A DNA stretch of 64,000 bases from Byssovorax sp. GTDB lineage: Bacteria > Myxococcota_A > Polyangia > Polyangiales > Polyangiaceae. The notes beneath the pieces are model-generated. The model searched no databases, was not told where the DNA came from, and saw only the letters and a list, made by a program, of their open reading frames with translations. A program made the position numbers and the translations under genes. The stretch spans positions 47,533 to 111,532 of the forward strand of contig JANYGI010000176.1 of assembly GCA_025362495.1 (NCBI GenBank). Reading direction: 5' to 3'. The first letter of the stretch is position 1, and each line of letters starts with the position of its first letter. Shown here piece after piece: positions 1-8,178 of this stretch.

Positions 1-831
1 CGGCACCTCCCCCCCTCCCACGAAAACATCCTCCGGCCGCACCCCCACCACCACCTCCCGCCCCCCGATCATCCCTTCCGGGATCCTCACCGTCCCCGCC
101 CGCACCAGGTTGATTCGCGGCGATCCAATGAACCCCGCGACGAACATGTTCGCCGGCCGCTTGTAAACCTCCCTCGGCGGAGCCACCTGCTGCACCACCC
201 CGCTCTCCAGCACCACCATCTGATCCGACATGGTCAGCGCCTCGACCTGATCATGCGTCACATACAGATACGTGGAGTCCCCCTCCTCGTGCAGCCTCTT
301 TATCTCCCCGCGCATCAGCTCTCGCAACGAAGGATCCAGATTCGACAGGGGCTCATCGAACAAGCAGAGCTTCGTCCGTCGCACCAGCGCCCGCCCCAGC
401 GCCACCCGCTGCCGCTGCCCCCCCGACAGATCCCGCGGCTTCCGGTCCAGGAACCGATCGATCTCCAGCCGCGCAGCGATCTCCCGCACCCGCGCGTCGA
501 TCTCCCCCTTGCCCACGCCCGCCACCTGCAGCGGAAACGCGATGTTCCGGTACACGTCGAGGTGCGGATAGAGCGCATAGCTCTGGAACACCATCGCCGC
601 GCCGCGCTCCTTCGGCGACCGATCATTGACAATCTCCCCGTTGAGCAAGATCTCCCCCGCCGTCGGCCGCTCGAACCCGGCCACCAGGTTCAGGATCGTC
701 GACTTCCCGCACCCGCTCGGCCCGACCAGCGTGTAGAACGCCCCCGCCGGCACCTCGAGGTTGATGTCGCGCAGCACCGGCGCCCCGCGCGAGAACGACT
801 TCTGGATCCCCGTCAGGCGCACCGAGATCAC
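1..831 (-). CDS. Sugar ABC transporter ATP-binding protein (MalK/UgpC-like), C-terminus off the left edge
   Basis: This is the ATPase that powers a CUT1-type carbohydrate importer at the cytoplasmic membrane. The visible 277 codons begin at a GTG four bases after the upstream permease stop. They show Walker A (GPSGCGKST, about residues 37-45), the Q-loop (VFQSYALYPH), the LSGGQRQRVALGRAL signature, Walker B ending in LFDEPLSNLDP, and the switch histidine in YVTHDQVEAL. The last visible residues read GVRPED, the usual start of the C-terminal regulatory TOBE region of MalK-type proteins, so roughly the last quarter is missing. It is the fourth gene of a coupled transporter operon. Family assignment is firm; the substrate is unknown. 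Confidence 0.95.
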   Translation of the reverse strand, partial: MISVRLTGIQKSFSRGAPVLRDINLEVPAGAFYTLVGPSGCGKSTILNLVAGFERPTAGEILLNGEIVNDRSPKERGAAMVFQSYALYPHLDVYRNIAFPLQVAGVGKGEIDARVREIAARLEIDRFLDRKPRDLSGGQRQRVALGRALVRRTKLCLFDEPLSNLDPSLRELMRGEIKRLHEEGDSTYLYVTHDQVEALTMSDQMVVLESGVVQQVAPPREVYKRPANMFVAGFIGSPRINLVRAGTVRIPEGMIGGREVVVGVRPEDVFVGGGEVP

Positions 832-835
832 GCGC

Positions 836-1642
836 TCACCGCTTCTCCGCCGAGGTGGTGATCCCCGAGACGATCCAGCGCTGAAAGATCAGCGCCACCA
901 GGATCACCGGGAGCATCGCGATAACAGACGCCGCCGCGATCTCCCCCCACGGCTCCTTGTGGTCGCCGCCGAAGAGCCCGATCGCGACAGGCACCGTCCG
1001 CGCGCGCGCCGACGACGTCAGCGCCAGCGCATAGAGGAACTCGTTCCACGACGAGATGAAGAGCAGGATGGCCGTCGTCCCGAGCCCCGGCGCCGCGAGC
1101 GGCAACATGATCCGTCGAAAGGCCTGGAACGGAGAGCACCCGTCGATGATCGCCGCCCGGTAAATCTCGTCCGGAATCGCCCGGAAGAAGCCGGTCAGGA
1201 TCCACACCGCCATCGGCAGCGCGAACGTGGTGTACGGCAGAACCAGACCGAGCAAGTGATCGCGGAGCCCGAGCGCGCGCACCGCGAGATAAAGAGGGCT
1301 CACCACCGCGACCCCGGGAAACATCGACGCGAGCAGCGCCATCCCGAGGAAGAAGCTCCGGCCTCGCAGCTCGAGCTTGGCGAGCGCAAAGGCCGCCGTC
1401 GCGCCGAAGAACAGGCTGGTGACCGTCGTCGCCGACGCGACGATGAAGCTGTTGAGCACGCTCCGCGCAAACGGACGACCCGTGAGCACGCTGCGGTAGC
1501 TCTCGAGCGTGAGCGATCGCGGGAAATCGAGACTCGTGAGATCCCCCTCGGGTCGGAGCGACGTCAGCACCTGCCAGAGAAATGGCCCCGCGCAGAAGAG
1601 CACCACGACTGCGACGGCGAGCGCGAGGCCAAGCCGCTTCAT
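836..1642 (-). CDS. Sugar ABC transporter permease, MalG type
   Basis: Inner-membrane permease subunit, 268 aa, the usual length for MalG-type proteins. The ATG sits in an ATGA overlap with the stop of the preceding permease, indicating translational coupling. The N-terminus (MKRLGLALAVAVVVLFCAGP) is a first membrane segment. Several more hydrophobic helices follow, and near the C-terminus the EAA loop reads EIYRAAIIDGCSPFQAFRR followed by IMLP, which docks on the ATPase. It pairs with the MalF-type permease encoded just upstream. An open frame extends far upstream of this ATG but lacks permease character. Substrate cannot be told from the sequence. Confidence 0.93.
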   Translation of the reverse strand: MKRLGLALAVAVVVLFCAGPFLWQVLTSLRPEGDLTSLDFPRSLTLESYRSVLTGRPFARSVLNSFIVASATTVTSLFFGATAAFALAKLELRGRSFFLGMALLASMFPGVAVVSPLYLAVRALGLRDHLLGLVLPYTTFALPMAVWILTGFFRAIPDEIYRAAIIDGCSPFQAFRRIMLPLAAPGLGTTAILLFISSWNEFLYALALTSSARARTVPVAIGLFGGDHKEPWGEIAAASVIAMLPVILVALIFQRWIVSGITTSAEKR

Positions 1643-2526
1643 CCGCGCCCCTCCGGTCCGAGCAGCCGCAGGTAGGCCAGGCTGATCACCAGCACGCAGA
1701 GGAAGGTGGCAATCGCCAGCGTCGAGCCATGCCCGAAATCCCCCGCGTCCATCAGCGTCTTGTAGGTGTAAATAGCCAGTGTCTCGGTGCTGTTGGCCGG
1801 CCCTCCCGCCGTGAGCACATAGATGGCATCGAAGACGCGAAAGGCATCCAGCGTCCGCAGCACCAGCACCACCGCCAGCGTCGGCTTGAGCAGCGGCAGC
1901 GTGATCGATCGAAAGATCCGCCACGAGGAGGCCCCGTCGAGCTGCGCCGCGCGATAGAGATCCTCGGGAATGCGAAGCCGCGCCGCGAAGATCAGGAGCG
2001 TGACGAACGGCACCGTCTTCCAGACATCGACCACGATCGCCGCCGGCATCGCATACCCCGGCGTACCAAGCCAGTTGATCGAGCCCGGCAGAGCGCGCGT
2101 GATCAACCCATATTCCGGGTTGAAGAGCCACGCCCAGATCTTCCCCGACACCGCCGCCGGGACCGCCCACGGAATCAGGATCGTCGCGCGGAGAAGCCGC
2201 TGCCCCGGCGCCGCCGACACCAGCAGATGCGCGAACGCGAGCCCGAGCAGAAACTCCGCCGTCACCGAGAAGACAGCGAAGTAAGCCGTGTTCCCGAGCG
2301 CGCTCCAGAACCGCGGATCGTGGAGCAGAAACCGGTAGTTCGCGAGCCCGACGAAGCTGCGCTCGCGGAGCACGAGGATCACCCGATGCAGGCTGAGCCA
2401 GGCCGCAAAGAGGATCGGGAGGACCGCGACGCCAAAGAGGAGCACCGCCGCCGGCGCCGCGAGCAGGTACGCAGTCCGGCGATCCCGCGCCGAGAAGGGA
2501 GTCGCCCTGGCGCGCGACGGGTTCAA
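1639..2526 (-). CDS. Sugar ABC transporter permease, MalF type
   Basis: Inner-membrane permease, 295 aa with the chosen TTG start. That TTG lies inside the stop of the binding-protein gene (ATTGA overlap), and the frame gives a short basic N-terminus followed by the first helix (AYLLAAPAAVLLFGVAVLP). No in-frame ATG precedes the hydrophobic core, and the upstream extension of the frame is shadow sequence of the binding protein. The EAA loop reads EDLYRAAQLDGASSWRIFRS. Its stop overlaps the next permease start. Overlaps on both sides imply balanced co-translation of the two permeases. Family is certain; the TTG start is likely. Confidence 0.92.
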   Translation of the reverse strand: MNPSRARATPFSARDRRTAYLLAAPAAVLLFGVAVLPILFAAWLSLHRVILVLRERSFVGLANYRFLLHDPRFWSALGNTAYFAVFSVTAEFLLGLAFAHLLVSAAPGQRLLRATILIPWAVPAAVSGKIWAWLFNPEYGLITRALPGSINWLGTPGYAMPAAIVVDVWKTVPFVTLLIFAARLRIPEDLYRAAQLDGASSWRIFRSITLPLLKPTLAVVLVLRTLDAFRVFDAIYVLTAGGPANSTETLAIYTYKTLMDAGDFGHGSTLAIATFLCVLVISLAYLRLLGPEGRG

Positions 2527-3806
2527 TCGTCGCCTCGCATCAGGTGATCGACCTCGGCCTGCGCGCGCCGCAGCGCCTCCGCCGGCGATCGTACGCCGGT
2601 GATCGCCGCCGAGAACTCCGCCGCGAGGGTCCCATCGATCATCGGGTAGTACGGTGTCACCGGTCGTGGCTCGGCGCGCTCGACGAGCGGCAAGAGCCCC
2701 GCGATCGCCGGCGCGCCCGCGAGCAGCCGGGGATCGCGGTACACCGCAGCGCGAGGCGGATTGCGCCCGTAGGCGAGGGCGATCGCCAGGTTGGCCTCCG
2801 CCGAGGTCAGGTGGGCGATGAAGCGGTGCGCGGCGTCGACCTTCCACGCCGGCGTGCTGGCATTGAGCGCGAGCTGGTACCCTCCGAGCGCGCCGCGCCC
2901 GATCGAGCCATCTGCCGTGGGCAGCGCCGAGAGCCCGACTCGCCCGCGGACCGCGGATCCCACGCTCTCGGCCTCCGCCCACGCATAGGGCCAGTTGCGC
3001 GTGAACACCGCATCTCCCGACTGGAACACCCGGCGCGACTCTTCCTCCGCCATCGACGTGACCGATCCCGGCGAGATCCCGCAGGCCACCAGCGCGCGCA
3101 GGTAGTCGAGCGCGCCGCGCCCCTCGGCCGTATCGAGGAGCAGCCGCCCGCCGAGCATCGATGCGCCGCCGTGCCCCCAGATCGCCTCGTACACATTGCA
3201 CACCAGCCCTTCGGACTGGAGCGCTTGCCATACATAGCCGCGCATCCCCGGCCGCTGCGCCACAGCGTCGCGCGTCAGCGCCACGAGCTCACTGTACGTG
3301 CGAGGGGCCTGAGGCACGCTGTCGCTGCGGCGAAAGAAGACCCCGACGTCGACATACCAGGGCACCGCGAAGGTCGCGTCGCCGACGATCACCGCCTCGG
3401 CGGCGCCGGGTAGAAATTCGCGGCGCACGACCGCCGGCGGGAACGCCGACGATAGCTCGGCAATCCACCCTGCGCGCGCGAACTCGGCGACCCAGATGAC
3501 GTCGATGATGAACACGTCGAAGTCGCGCGAGCCGCCCTCGAGCGCCGTGAGATAATACTGGTGCACCGCGCCGGGGGCGCTCGGCAGCAGCTCGGTCGCG
3601 ACGACGATCCCCTCGTTGTCGCGCTCGAAGTCCTCGAACAGCTGCCGCAGCGGCGAGGGATCTCCGAGGAACGGCTGGTGCTGGAAGACGAGGCGAATCG
3701 GCCCCGGCGGCCGCCGCTCCACCACGGGTCGCCGCCGGCACCCGCCCGCCTCGAGCGCGAGGGCGGCGAGGCCGGCGAGGAGGCGGCGACGCGGCATCAC
3801 ACGCAA
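2523..3806 (-). CDS. Extracellular sugar-binding lipoprotein of ABC transporter
   Basis: Solute-binding protein of the family 1 (SBP_bac_1) type, 427 aa, which captures the sugar outside the inner membrane and delivers it to the permeases. The N-terminus has three arginines (PRRRLLAGLAALALEAGGC) and a lipobox-like AGGC, so it is probably a lipoprotein; the RRR-LL context could also suit Tat export. Conserved SBP features include a DVFIIDVIWVAEFA segment and a late YYPMIDG region. A second ATG three codons in is an alternative start. It is the first gene of the coupled operon, so its promoter should lie in 3807-3867. Binding specificity is unknown. Confidence 0.92.
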   Translation of the reverse strand: MRVMPRRRLLAGLAALALEAGGCRRRPVVERRPPGPIRLVFQHQPFLGDPSPLRQLFEDFERDNEGIVVATELLPSAPGAVHQYYLTALEGGSRDFDVFIIDVIWVAEFARAGWIAELSSAFPPAVVRREFLPGAAEAVIVGDATFAVPWYVDVGVFFRRSDSVPQAPRTYSELVALTRDAVAQRPGMRGYVWQALQSEGLVCNVYEAIWGHGGASMLGGRLLLDTAEGRGALDYLRALVACGISPGSVTSMAEEESRRVFQSGDAVFTRNWPYAWAEAESVGSAVRGRVGLSALPTADGSIGRGALGGYQLALNASTPAWKVDAAHRFIAHLTSAEANLAIALAYGRNPPRAAVYRDPRLLAGAPAIAGLLPLVERAEPRPVTPYYPMIDGTLAAEFSAAITGVRSPAEALRRAQAEVDHLMRGDD

Positions 3807-3867
3807 CCGGATACTCCGCGGAGAACGTCAGTCAATCAGGGATGATCGTTCCGTCCTCCGCGGCGCT

Positions 3868-4344
3868 TCATTCGTCCTTTATCTCCAGCGGATAGCCGAC
3901 CCGATTCGACGCCTCGTCTTGCAGCGGATCGTGGATGAACATGTCGGCTCGACGGCTGAGCGAGGACATCGTGGACTCGCTCGGCTCGCGTGGACAGGCG
4001 ATCAGGATCCGCGCCGCCGTTATCCCCTGATCGAGCAGCACCTTGCGGACCGAGCGAGCGCGCTTGAACCCCATCTCGCGGTTGGCGTCGCTCTTCACGT
4101 GCTGATCGGCGTGCCCGACGATGAGCACGTGATAGCCGGGATTCTGGTCGAGCAGCGCGGTGACGTAGCCAATCGAGAAAAACGCGTCGCCCTGGAGATC
4201 GGTGCGATTGGGCGCGAAAAAGACGAACCGCTCGTCAGGAGCCTCGTATTTCTTCGAGGCGAGATCGCCTGTTCGTCCCCCCGCGCAGCCGAGCGCGACC
4301 GCGCAGGCGAGGACCAGCACCAGGGACCGGAGGGGGCGCGTCAT
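3868..4344 (-). CDS. OmpA-like peptidoglycan-binding lipoprotein
   Basis: Predicted outer-membrane lipoprotein of 158 aa that anchors to peptidoglycan through an OmpA C-terminal-like domain. The ATG at 4344 is preceded by GGAG at good spacing, better than an in-frame GTG at 4359. The signal peptide ends in a lipobox (VALGCAGG). The mature part keeps the OmpA pattern of a beta strand, a region resembling VLIVGHADQHV and then an arginine helix (GFKRARSVRKVLLDQGI). The acidic residue usually found in the GHTD motif is present as GHAD. It lies about 11 bases after the preceding gene and is probably co-transcribed with it. Assignment to the superfamily is good, the precise role unknown. Confidence 0.8.
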   Translation of the reverse strand: MTRPLRSLVLVLACAVALGCAGGRTGDLASKKYEAPDERFVFFAPNRTDLQGDAFFSIGYVTALLDQNPGYHVLIVGHADQHVKSDANREMGFKRARSVRKVLLDQGITAARILIACPREPSESTMSSLSRRADMFIHDPLQDEASNRVGYPLEIKDE

Positions 4345-4355
4345 GACTGCTCCAA

Positions 4356-5939
4356 TCACCCCTTCCCGTGGCGCTTGCGCTTGCCGGACGAGGTCGTCCC
4401 GTCGCGCCGCGCCGTCGCCGTCGCGCCCGGCTCCTCACCGTCGATCGAGGCCTCCTCCGAAGGAATGTCCCAGGGATTGGTGCGCTCGTCTTCGGCCGGA
4501 ATGTCGGCCAGCGCGTCGAGCAGCGTGGCCGCCGAGCCCCGCGCCGACGGCATCCCCGCGAGGACGGCCGCCGCCGCTGCGGCCCGCGTCGCCCCCTCGT
4601 TGCGCGCCGTCGCGACGCTCACCGGCGGCAGGTCGTAGCGCGCGCTCGGCGACGTCGGGCGCTCCATCGGGAGATCGATCCGCGCGCCCGACGAGCTCGG
4701 CCTGTCGGCAAGAACCGCCACTGCTTGCGCCGGGATCGCGGCGGGGACGGGGCGCGCAGTCGGCGTCGACAGCATCGCCGACGCGGGCTGCGACACCAGC
4801 GCGGGCGGCCGCACCGAGCCAGCCCCTACCGCGTCCGCGCCCGGCGAGATCTCGCGCGGTCGCGCCTGCTGCGGAGCCGACATCGACGCGAGCGCGGGCG
4901 GCGGCGCGGACACGGCGCGTGGGCCCGAGACGGGCGCCGCCGCGAGCGCCCCCGGGGGAGGCGCGCTCGCCCGCGGCTGCGCAGCGGACAGCAGCGAAGC
5001 CGGAGCCGCCGTCGACGTCGGCGCGCCGCCCTGAGCCGCGCCGGGCGGCCCCGCGACGACGTTCCCTGTCGAGGTCGGCGGGATCGACCGGCCCGGCGCC
5101 GCGGCGTCCGTCGGGGCGCCTTCGCGAGGCTTCGGATCGAGCTGCGGGCCCGGCCGCGGCGCGGGCGCGAACCCCATGGCCCGCTCGGCCGCGGCGAAGA
5201 CGGGCAGCAGATCGCGGAGCGGAATGCTCGACGCGATCGTCGCCGAGACCGCGATCGAGAGATCGCTCTCCGCGTGGAACGGCTCGCCCGATCGCTCGCG
5301 CTGCTTCTTGAAGCGGGCCTCGTCGATCGCCACGCGGATCTCGAGCGGCATCTTCGTGTGCCACACCCGCCCGTCGATCGCCGTGCGCGCGTCCCACGCC
5401 GTCAAGATCGGCTGGCGATTCACCCCGTCGACGGCGCCGTGATCCGCGAGCAGCGCGTCGAACAGCCAGGCGCAAAGCTCTTGATGGACCGGCGTGTCGT
5501 GCCCCCACGGCATCCGCTCGATGAACGTATGCCAGAAGCTCTCGACCGGCCCGTACGTCACGAGATCGCCGGGATCGTGAGCATTTTCGAACGCCCGCGC
5601 CGCGACGTCGCCCTCGTCGATCACCGAGTCGAGCAGCGCGCCCTGGAAGTCGGGCGTCTTCTTGCGCGCGGCCTTCGGCGCGAGCCCGGTGAGCGACGTC
5701 GTGATCTTCTGGCGGAGATCCGGCCGCGCGAGCAGCCAGCGCATGCGCTCCGTCGCGCTCCAGCGCTCGCGCAGCATCTCGGGCGTCCACCAGGGCAGAT
5801 CGAGCGCGCGTAAGCGACCGAGGAGCTCGGCCACGAGCTGGAGGTGCGGCGTCGCGCCGAGGTGGGCGCGCGCCTCCGACCGCAGCGCCTCGTCGGTCTT
5901 GCGATCGGCGTCCTGATGCTCGAACGGTCTCGGGGCCAT
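4356..5939 (-). CDS. Conserved hypothetical protein with folded N-terminal half and long Pro/Ala-rich tail
   Basis: I do not recognise a named family. The protein is 527 aa. Residues 1 to about 250 are rich in aromatic residues and look folded, with segments such as LDLPWWTPEMLRERW, ESFWHTFIERMPWGHD and PLRDLLPVFAAAERAMGF. The rest is low-complexity Pro, Ala, Ser and Gly, probably disordered. There is no signal peptide or membrane helix. GAGGAG lies ten bases before the ATG. It sits between the SMC-like ATPase gene upstream (about 100 bases away) and the OmpA-like lipoprotein gene, all on the minus strand, so it may share a transcript with either. Function unknown. Confidence 0.7.
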   Translation of the reverse strand: MAPRPFEHQDADRKTDEALRSEARAHLGATPHLQLVAELLGRLRALDLPWWTPEMLRERWSATERMRWLLARPDLRQKITTSLTGLAPKAARKKTPDFQGALLDSVIDEGDVAARAFENAHDPGDLVTYGPVESFWHTFIERMPWGHDTPVHQELCAWLFDALLADHGAVDGVNRQPILTAWDARTAIDGRVWHTKMPLEIRVAIDEARFKKQRERSGEPFHAESDLSIAVSATIASSIPLRDLLPVFAAAERAMGFAPAPRPGPQLDPKPREGAPTDAAAPGRSIPPTSTGNVVAGPPGAAQGGAPTSTAAPASLLSAAQPRASAPPPGALAAAPVSGPRAVSAPPPALASMSAPQQARPREISPGADAVGAGSVRPPALVSQPASAMLSTPTARPVPAAIPAQAVAVLADRPSSSGARIDLPMERPTSPSARYDLPPVSVATARNEGATRAAAAAAVLAGMPSARGSAATLLDALADIPAEDERTNPWDIPSEEASIDGEEPGATATARRDGTTSSGKRKRHGKG

Positions 5940-6040
5940 GGTCGGAGATCTCCTCGCAGCGCTCGCGAAGCTCCCTTTTTACATGCACGCCGAGCGCGCC
6001 ACCAGATCGACGACGGGCGCCGGGCGCGTGAAAGCAGATG

Positions 6041-8053
6041 CTAGAGATCTACACCGAGCAGCCGTCCATCCGCGCGTGAAGCGTCGAGCACCGGATCGAT
6101 CAGCCACGGCGCGCGCTGCAGCGACTTCGGCGGCGGCGCGGTGGTCGTGAGGATGTACTGAAAGCCAGCGTCACCGCGGAAGCGCTCTTCGAGGCTCTTG
6201 GCGTAGAGAAACAGCCGCTCGTAGATCGTTTGATCCATGTCGGCCTCGCGCGGGCCGTCGTGGATCAGGAAGCGCGGCAGCGTGCCGTGGCCCTCGATGC
6301 TCGCCGTGAGCGCGGCCAGATCGAAGGCCAGGAGCTTGATCGTCGCGACGGCGGCGCTCTCGCGATCGCCGTGCTCGTCGACGCGGAGCGCGAGGTGCCG
6401 CCCGTCGTCCTCGATCCGCCCGCCCATCGCGTCGCCGAGCAGCGCGCGCACCACGTACGCGAAGCGATCCGAGACCTTGCCGAGCGCGGCGGCGTGGTGC
6501 TTGCGGAAGCCCTCCTGCCGATCGTAGGAGCGGCGCAGCTCTTTCTCGAGGCGCGCGAGCTCCTCCTCGGTGGCCTCGACCTCGCGTCGCGTCGCGTCGG
6601 CGTGGCCCAGCATCCGCTCGATCTGGGCGAGCGCGCCGCGCTCCCGATCGAGCGTCGCCGTCTCGGTGCGCTGCGCGTCGTGCGCGTCGGCGAAGGCGCG
6701 CTGCGCCGCGTGCTCGGCCGACTTCGCGAGATCGAGCGCCTCTTGCAGGTGTTTTCGCTGCATCTCGAGCGCGGCCAGCACCTCGTCCGTCGTCGCCCCG
6801 GCGTCGTCGATCTTGCGGCCGCGGCGCGCGCGGACCTCGGCGGGCGGGGCGCTCGCGAGCGGACAGCCTGCCTCGCGCGCCGCAGCGAGCGGCACGCTGC
6901 AGAACGCGCGGCCCGGCGGCAGCGTCGCTCCGAGCAGCGAGAGCTGCGTGCGCGGCGGCGCCCCACCGCTCTCCTCGGTCGCGGCGATGCGCTCGGCGTC
7001 GAGGCGGGCCTCGGCCTCGCGGAGATCGCGCGCGGCGTCGGCGCGCAGCGCGACGGCGGCCTCCCACGCCTCACGCAGCGGCGCGGCGCCCTCGTCGCTG
7101 CCCGCGCGCGACGCCGCTACGGCAGCCTCCAGCGCAGCGCGCCGCGTGGTGAGCAGCGCCTGCGGATCGCCTGTAAATAAAGGCCCGTTGGCCTTGCTCC
7201 GCCCGATCCCGAGCAGCTCGGCGAGCCGCTTGTCGTCGACCTCGGCCTGGTGCGCGAGCAGCGGCGCGCGCTCGGCCGCGGCCTGCTTCTTCGCCACGAG
7301 CCGCGCGTTCTTCGCCTGCTCGGCGCGCTCGTCGTCGGAGATCAGATCGAGCATCGTCCGCACCAGCAGGTGCCGATCGTCGGCCGTGAGCATCGGGCTC
7401 TCCGACTCGCTCGTGCTGTCGCGCCATTCGATGAAGCTCGCGAACCGGGCCTCCTGATCGCGTGAGAGCCACGGGAGCACGTTCTCCCAGCGGATCGGCG
7501 CGTCCTCGCCGGCGAAGCGCGTCACCGGCAACGTCGCCACCGTCGCCGCCTCGAGGGCCTCGACGAACACGCGGTACTCGAGGCGCTCGCCGCTCGCAAA
7601 GACGCCGTCGATGGGCGCGCCGCGCACCGCGAAAGGGTGCGGCCCGATCCCGAGCGGGCGCGCCACGGTCCAGAGCTCGCCTGCGACGAGCACCTCGCCC
7701 ACCACCCACGCCGAGGGAAGCTTGGCGCGGATCCGGTGACGGCCGGCCTGCGTGGCGAACGTGGGCTCGCCGAGCACGTACCGGATCAGCCGACAAAACG
7801 TGGTCTTTCCCGCCGTGTGGCCGCTGAGACGCCCCTGGAAGAGCCGGTTGTCGACGCCGGCGTCCGTCGGCGCCGCCCAGAGGATGTTGAGCCCGCGCCG
7901 GAGATCGAGCCGCCGCACCACGTGCTCGTCGCCGGCCCGGAGCTCGCGCAAGATCCACAGGCGCCGCACCCAGACAGTCGGCTCCGAACGATCTTCACGC
8001 GGATCGGGCGCGCTCGGGGGCGGAGCGAGCAGCAAGCTGAGCTGGATACCCAT
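6041..8053 (-). CDS. SMC/Rad50-like ATPase with variant P-loop and central coiled coil
   Basis: Cytoplasmic ATPase of 670 aa. Near the N-terminus RGLNILWA is followed by a P-loop written SGHTAGKTTFCRLIRY (Lys about 83). The middle (about 280-510) is Ala/Glu/Arg-rich and heptad-like, interrupted by a pair of cysteines near residues 385 and 397 in FCSVPLAAAREAGCPL. The C-terminal lobe carries a Walker-B-like LPRFLIHDGPREADMD. This split-ATPase layout with a central coiled coil matches the Rad50/SMC/DUF2326-like group, which includes repair and phage-defence proteins; which subgroup is not clear. AAGGA precedes the ATG. The gene is divergent from the peptidase-like gene at 8179 and upstream of the 527-aa unknown. 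Confidence 0.78.
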   Translation of the reverse strand: MGIQLSLLLAPPPSAPDPREDRSEPTVWVRRLWILRELRAGDEHVVRRLDLRRGLNILWAAPTDAGVDNRLFQGRLSGHTAGKTTFCRLIRYVLGEPTFATQAGRHRIRAKLPSAWVVGEVLVAGELWTVARPLGIGPHPFAVRGAPIDGVFASGERLEYRVFVEALEAATVATLPVTRFAGEDAPIRWENVLPWLSRDQEARFASFIEWRDSTSESESPMLTADDRHLLVRTMLDLISDDERAEQAKNARLVAKKQAAAERAPLLAHQAEVDDKRLAELLGIGRSKANGPLFTGDPQALLTTRRAALEAAVAASRAGSDEGAAPLREAWEAAVALRADAARDLREAEARLDAERIAATEESGGAPPRTQLSLLGATLPPGRAFCSVPLAAAREAGCPLASAPPAEVRARRGRKIDDAGATTDEVLAALEMQRKHLQEALDLAKSAEHAAQRAFADAHDAQRTETATLDRERGALAQIERMLGHADATRREVEATEEELARLEKELRRSYDRQEGFRKHHAAALGKVSDRFAYVVRALLGDAMGGRIEDDGRHLALRVDEHGDRESAAVATIKLLAFDLAALTASIEGHGTLPRFLIHDGPREADMDQTIYERLFLYAKSLEERFRGDAGFQYILTTTAPPPKSLQRAPWLIDPVLDASRADGRLLGVDL

Positions 8054-8178
8054 GTCCTGGTCATCCTTCCATGGACTCGACGGGGCGGGGAACCTCGGAC
8101 GGCGCTTCTTTTCCAGGCTTCTCGCCCGCGCGCGACGGGGCGCGAAAAAAGGCGTCGGGTGATATCGTGTCCGGGAGC

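Noticed and set aside
253..861. Plus-strand Arg/Pro-rich ORF
   Set aside because: It is the shadow of the ABC ATPase, which has all catalytic motifs on the minus strand. Many similar Arg-rich frames across the window were dismissed for the same reason.
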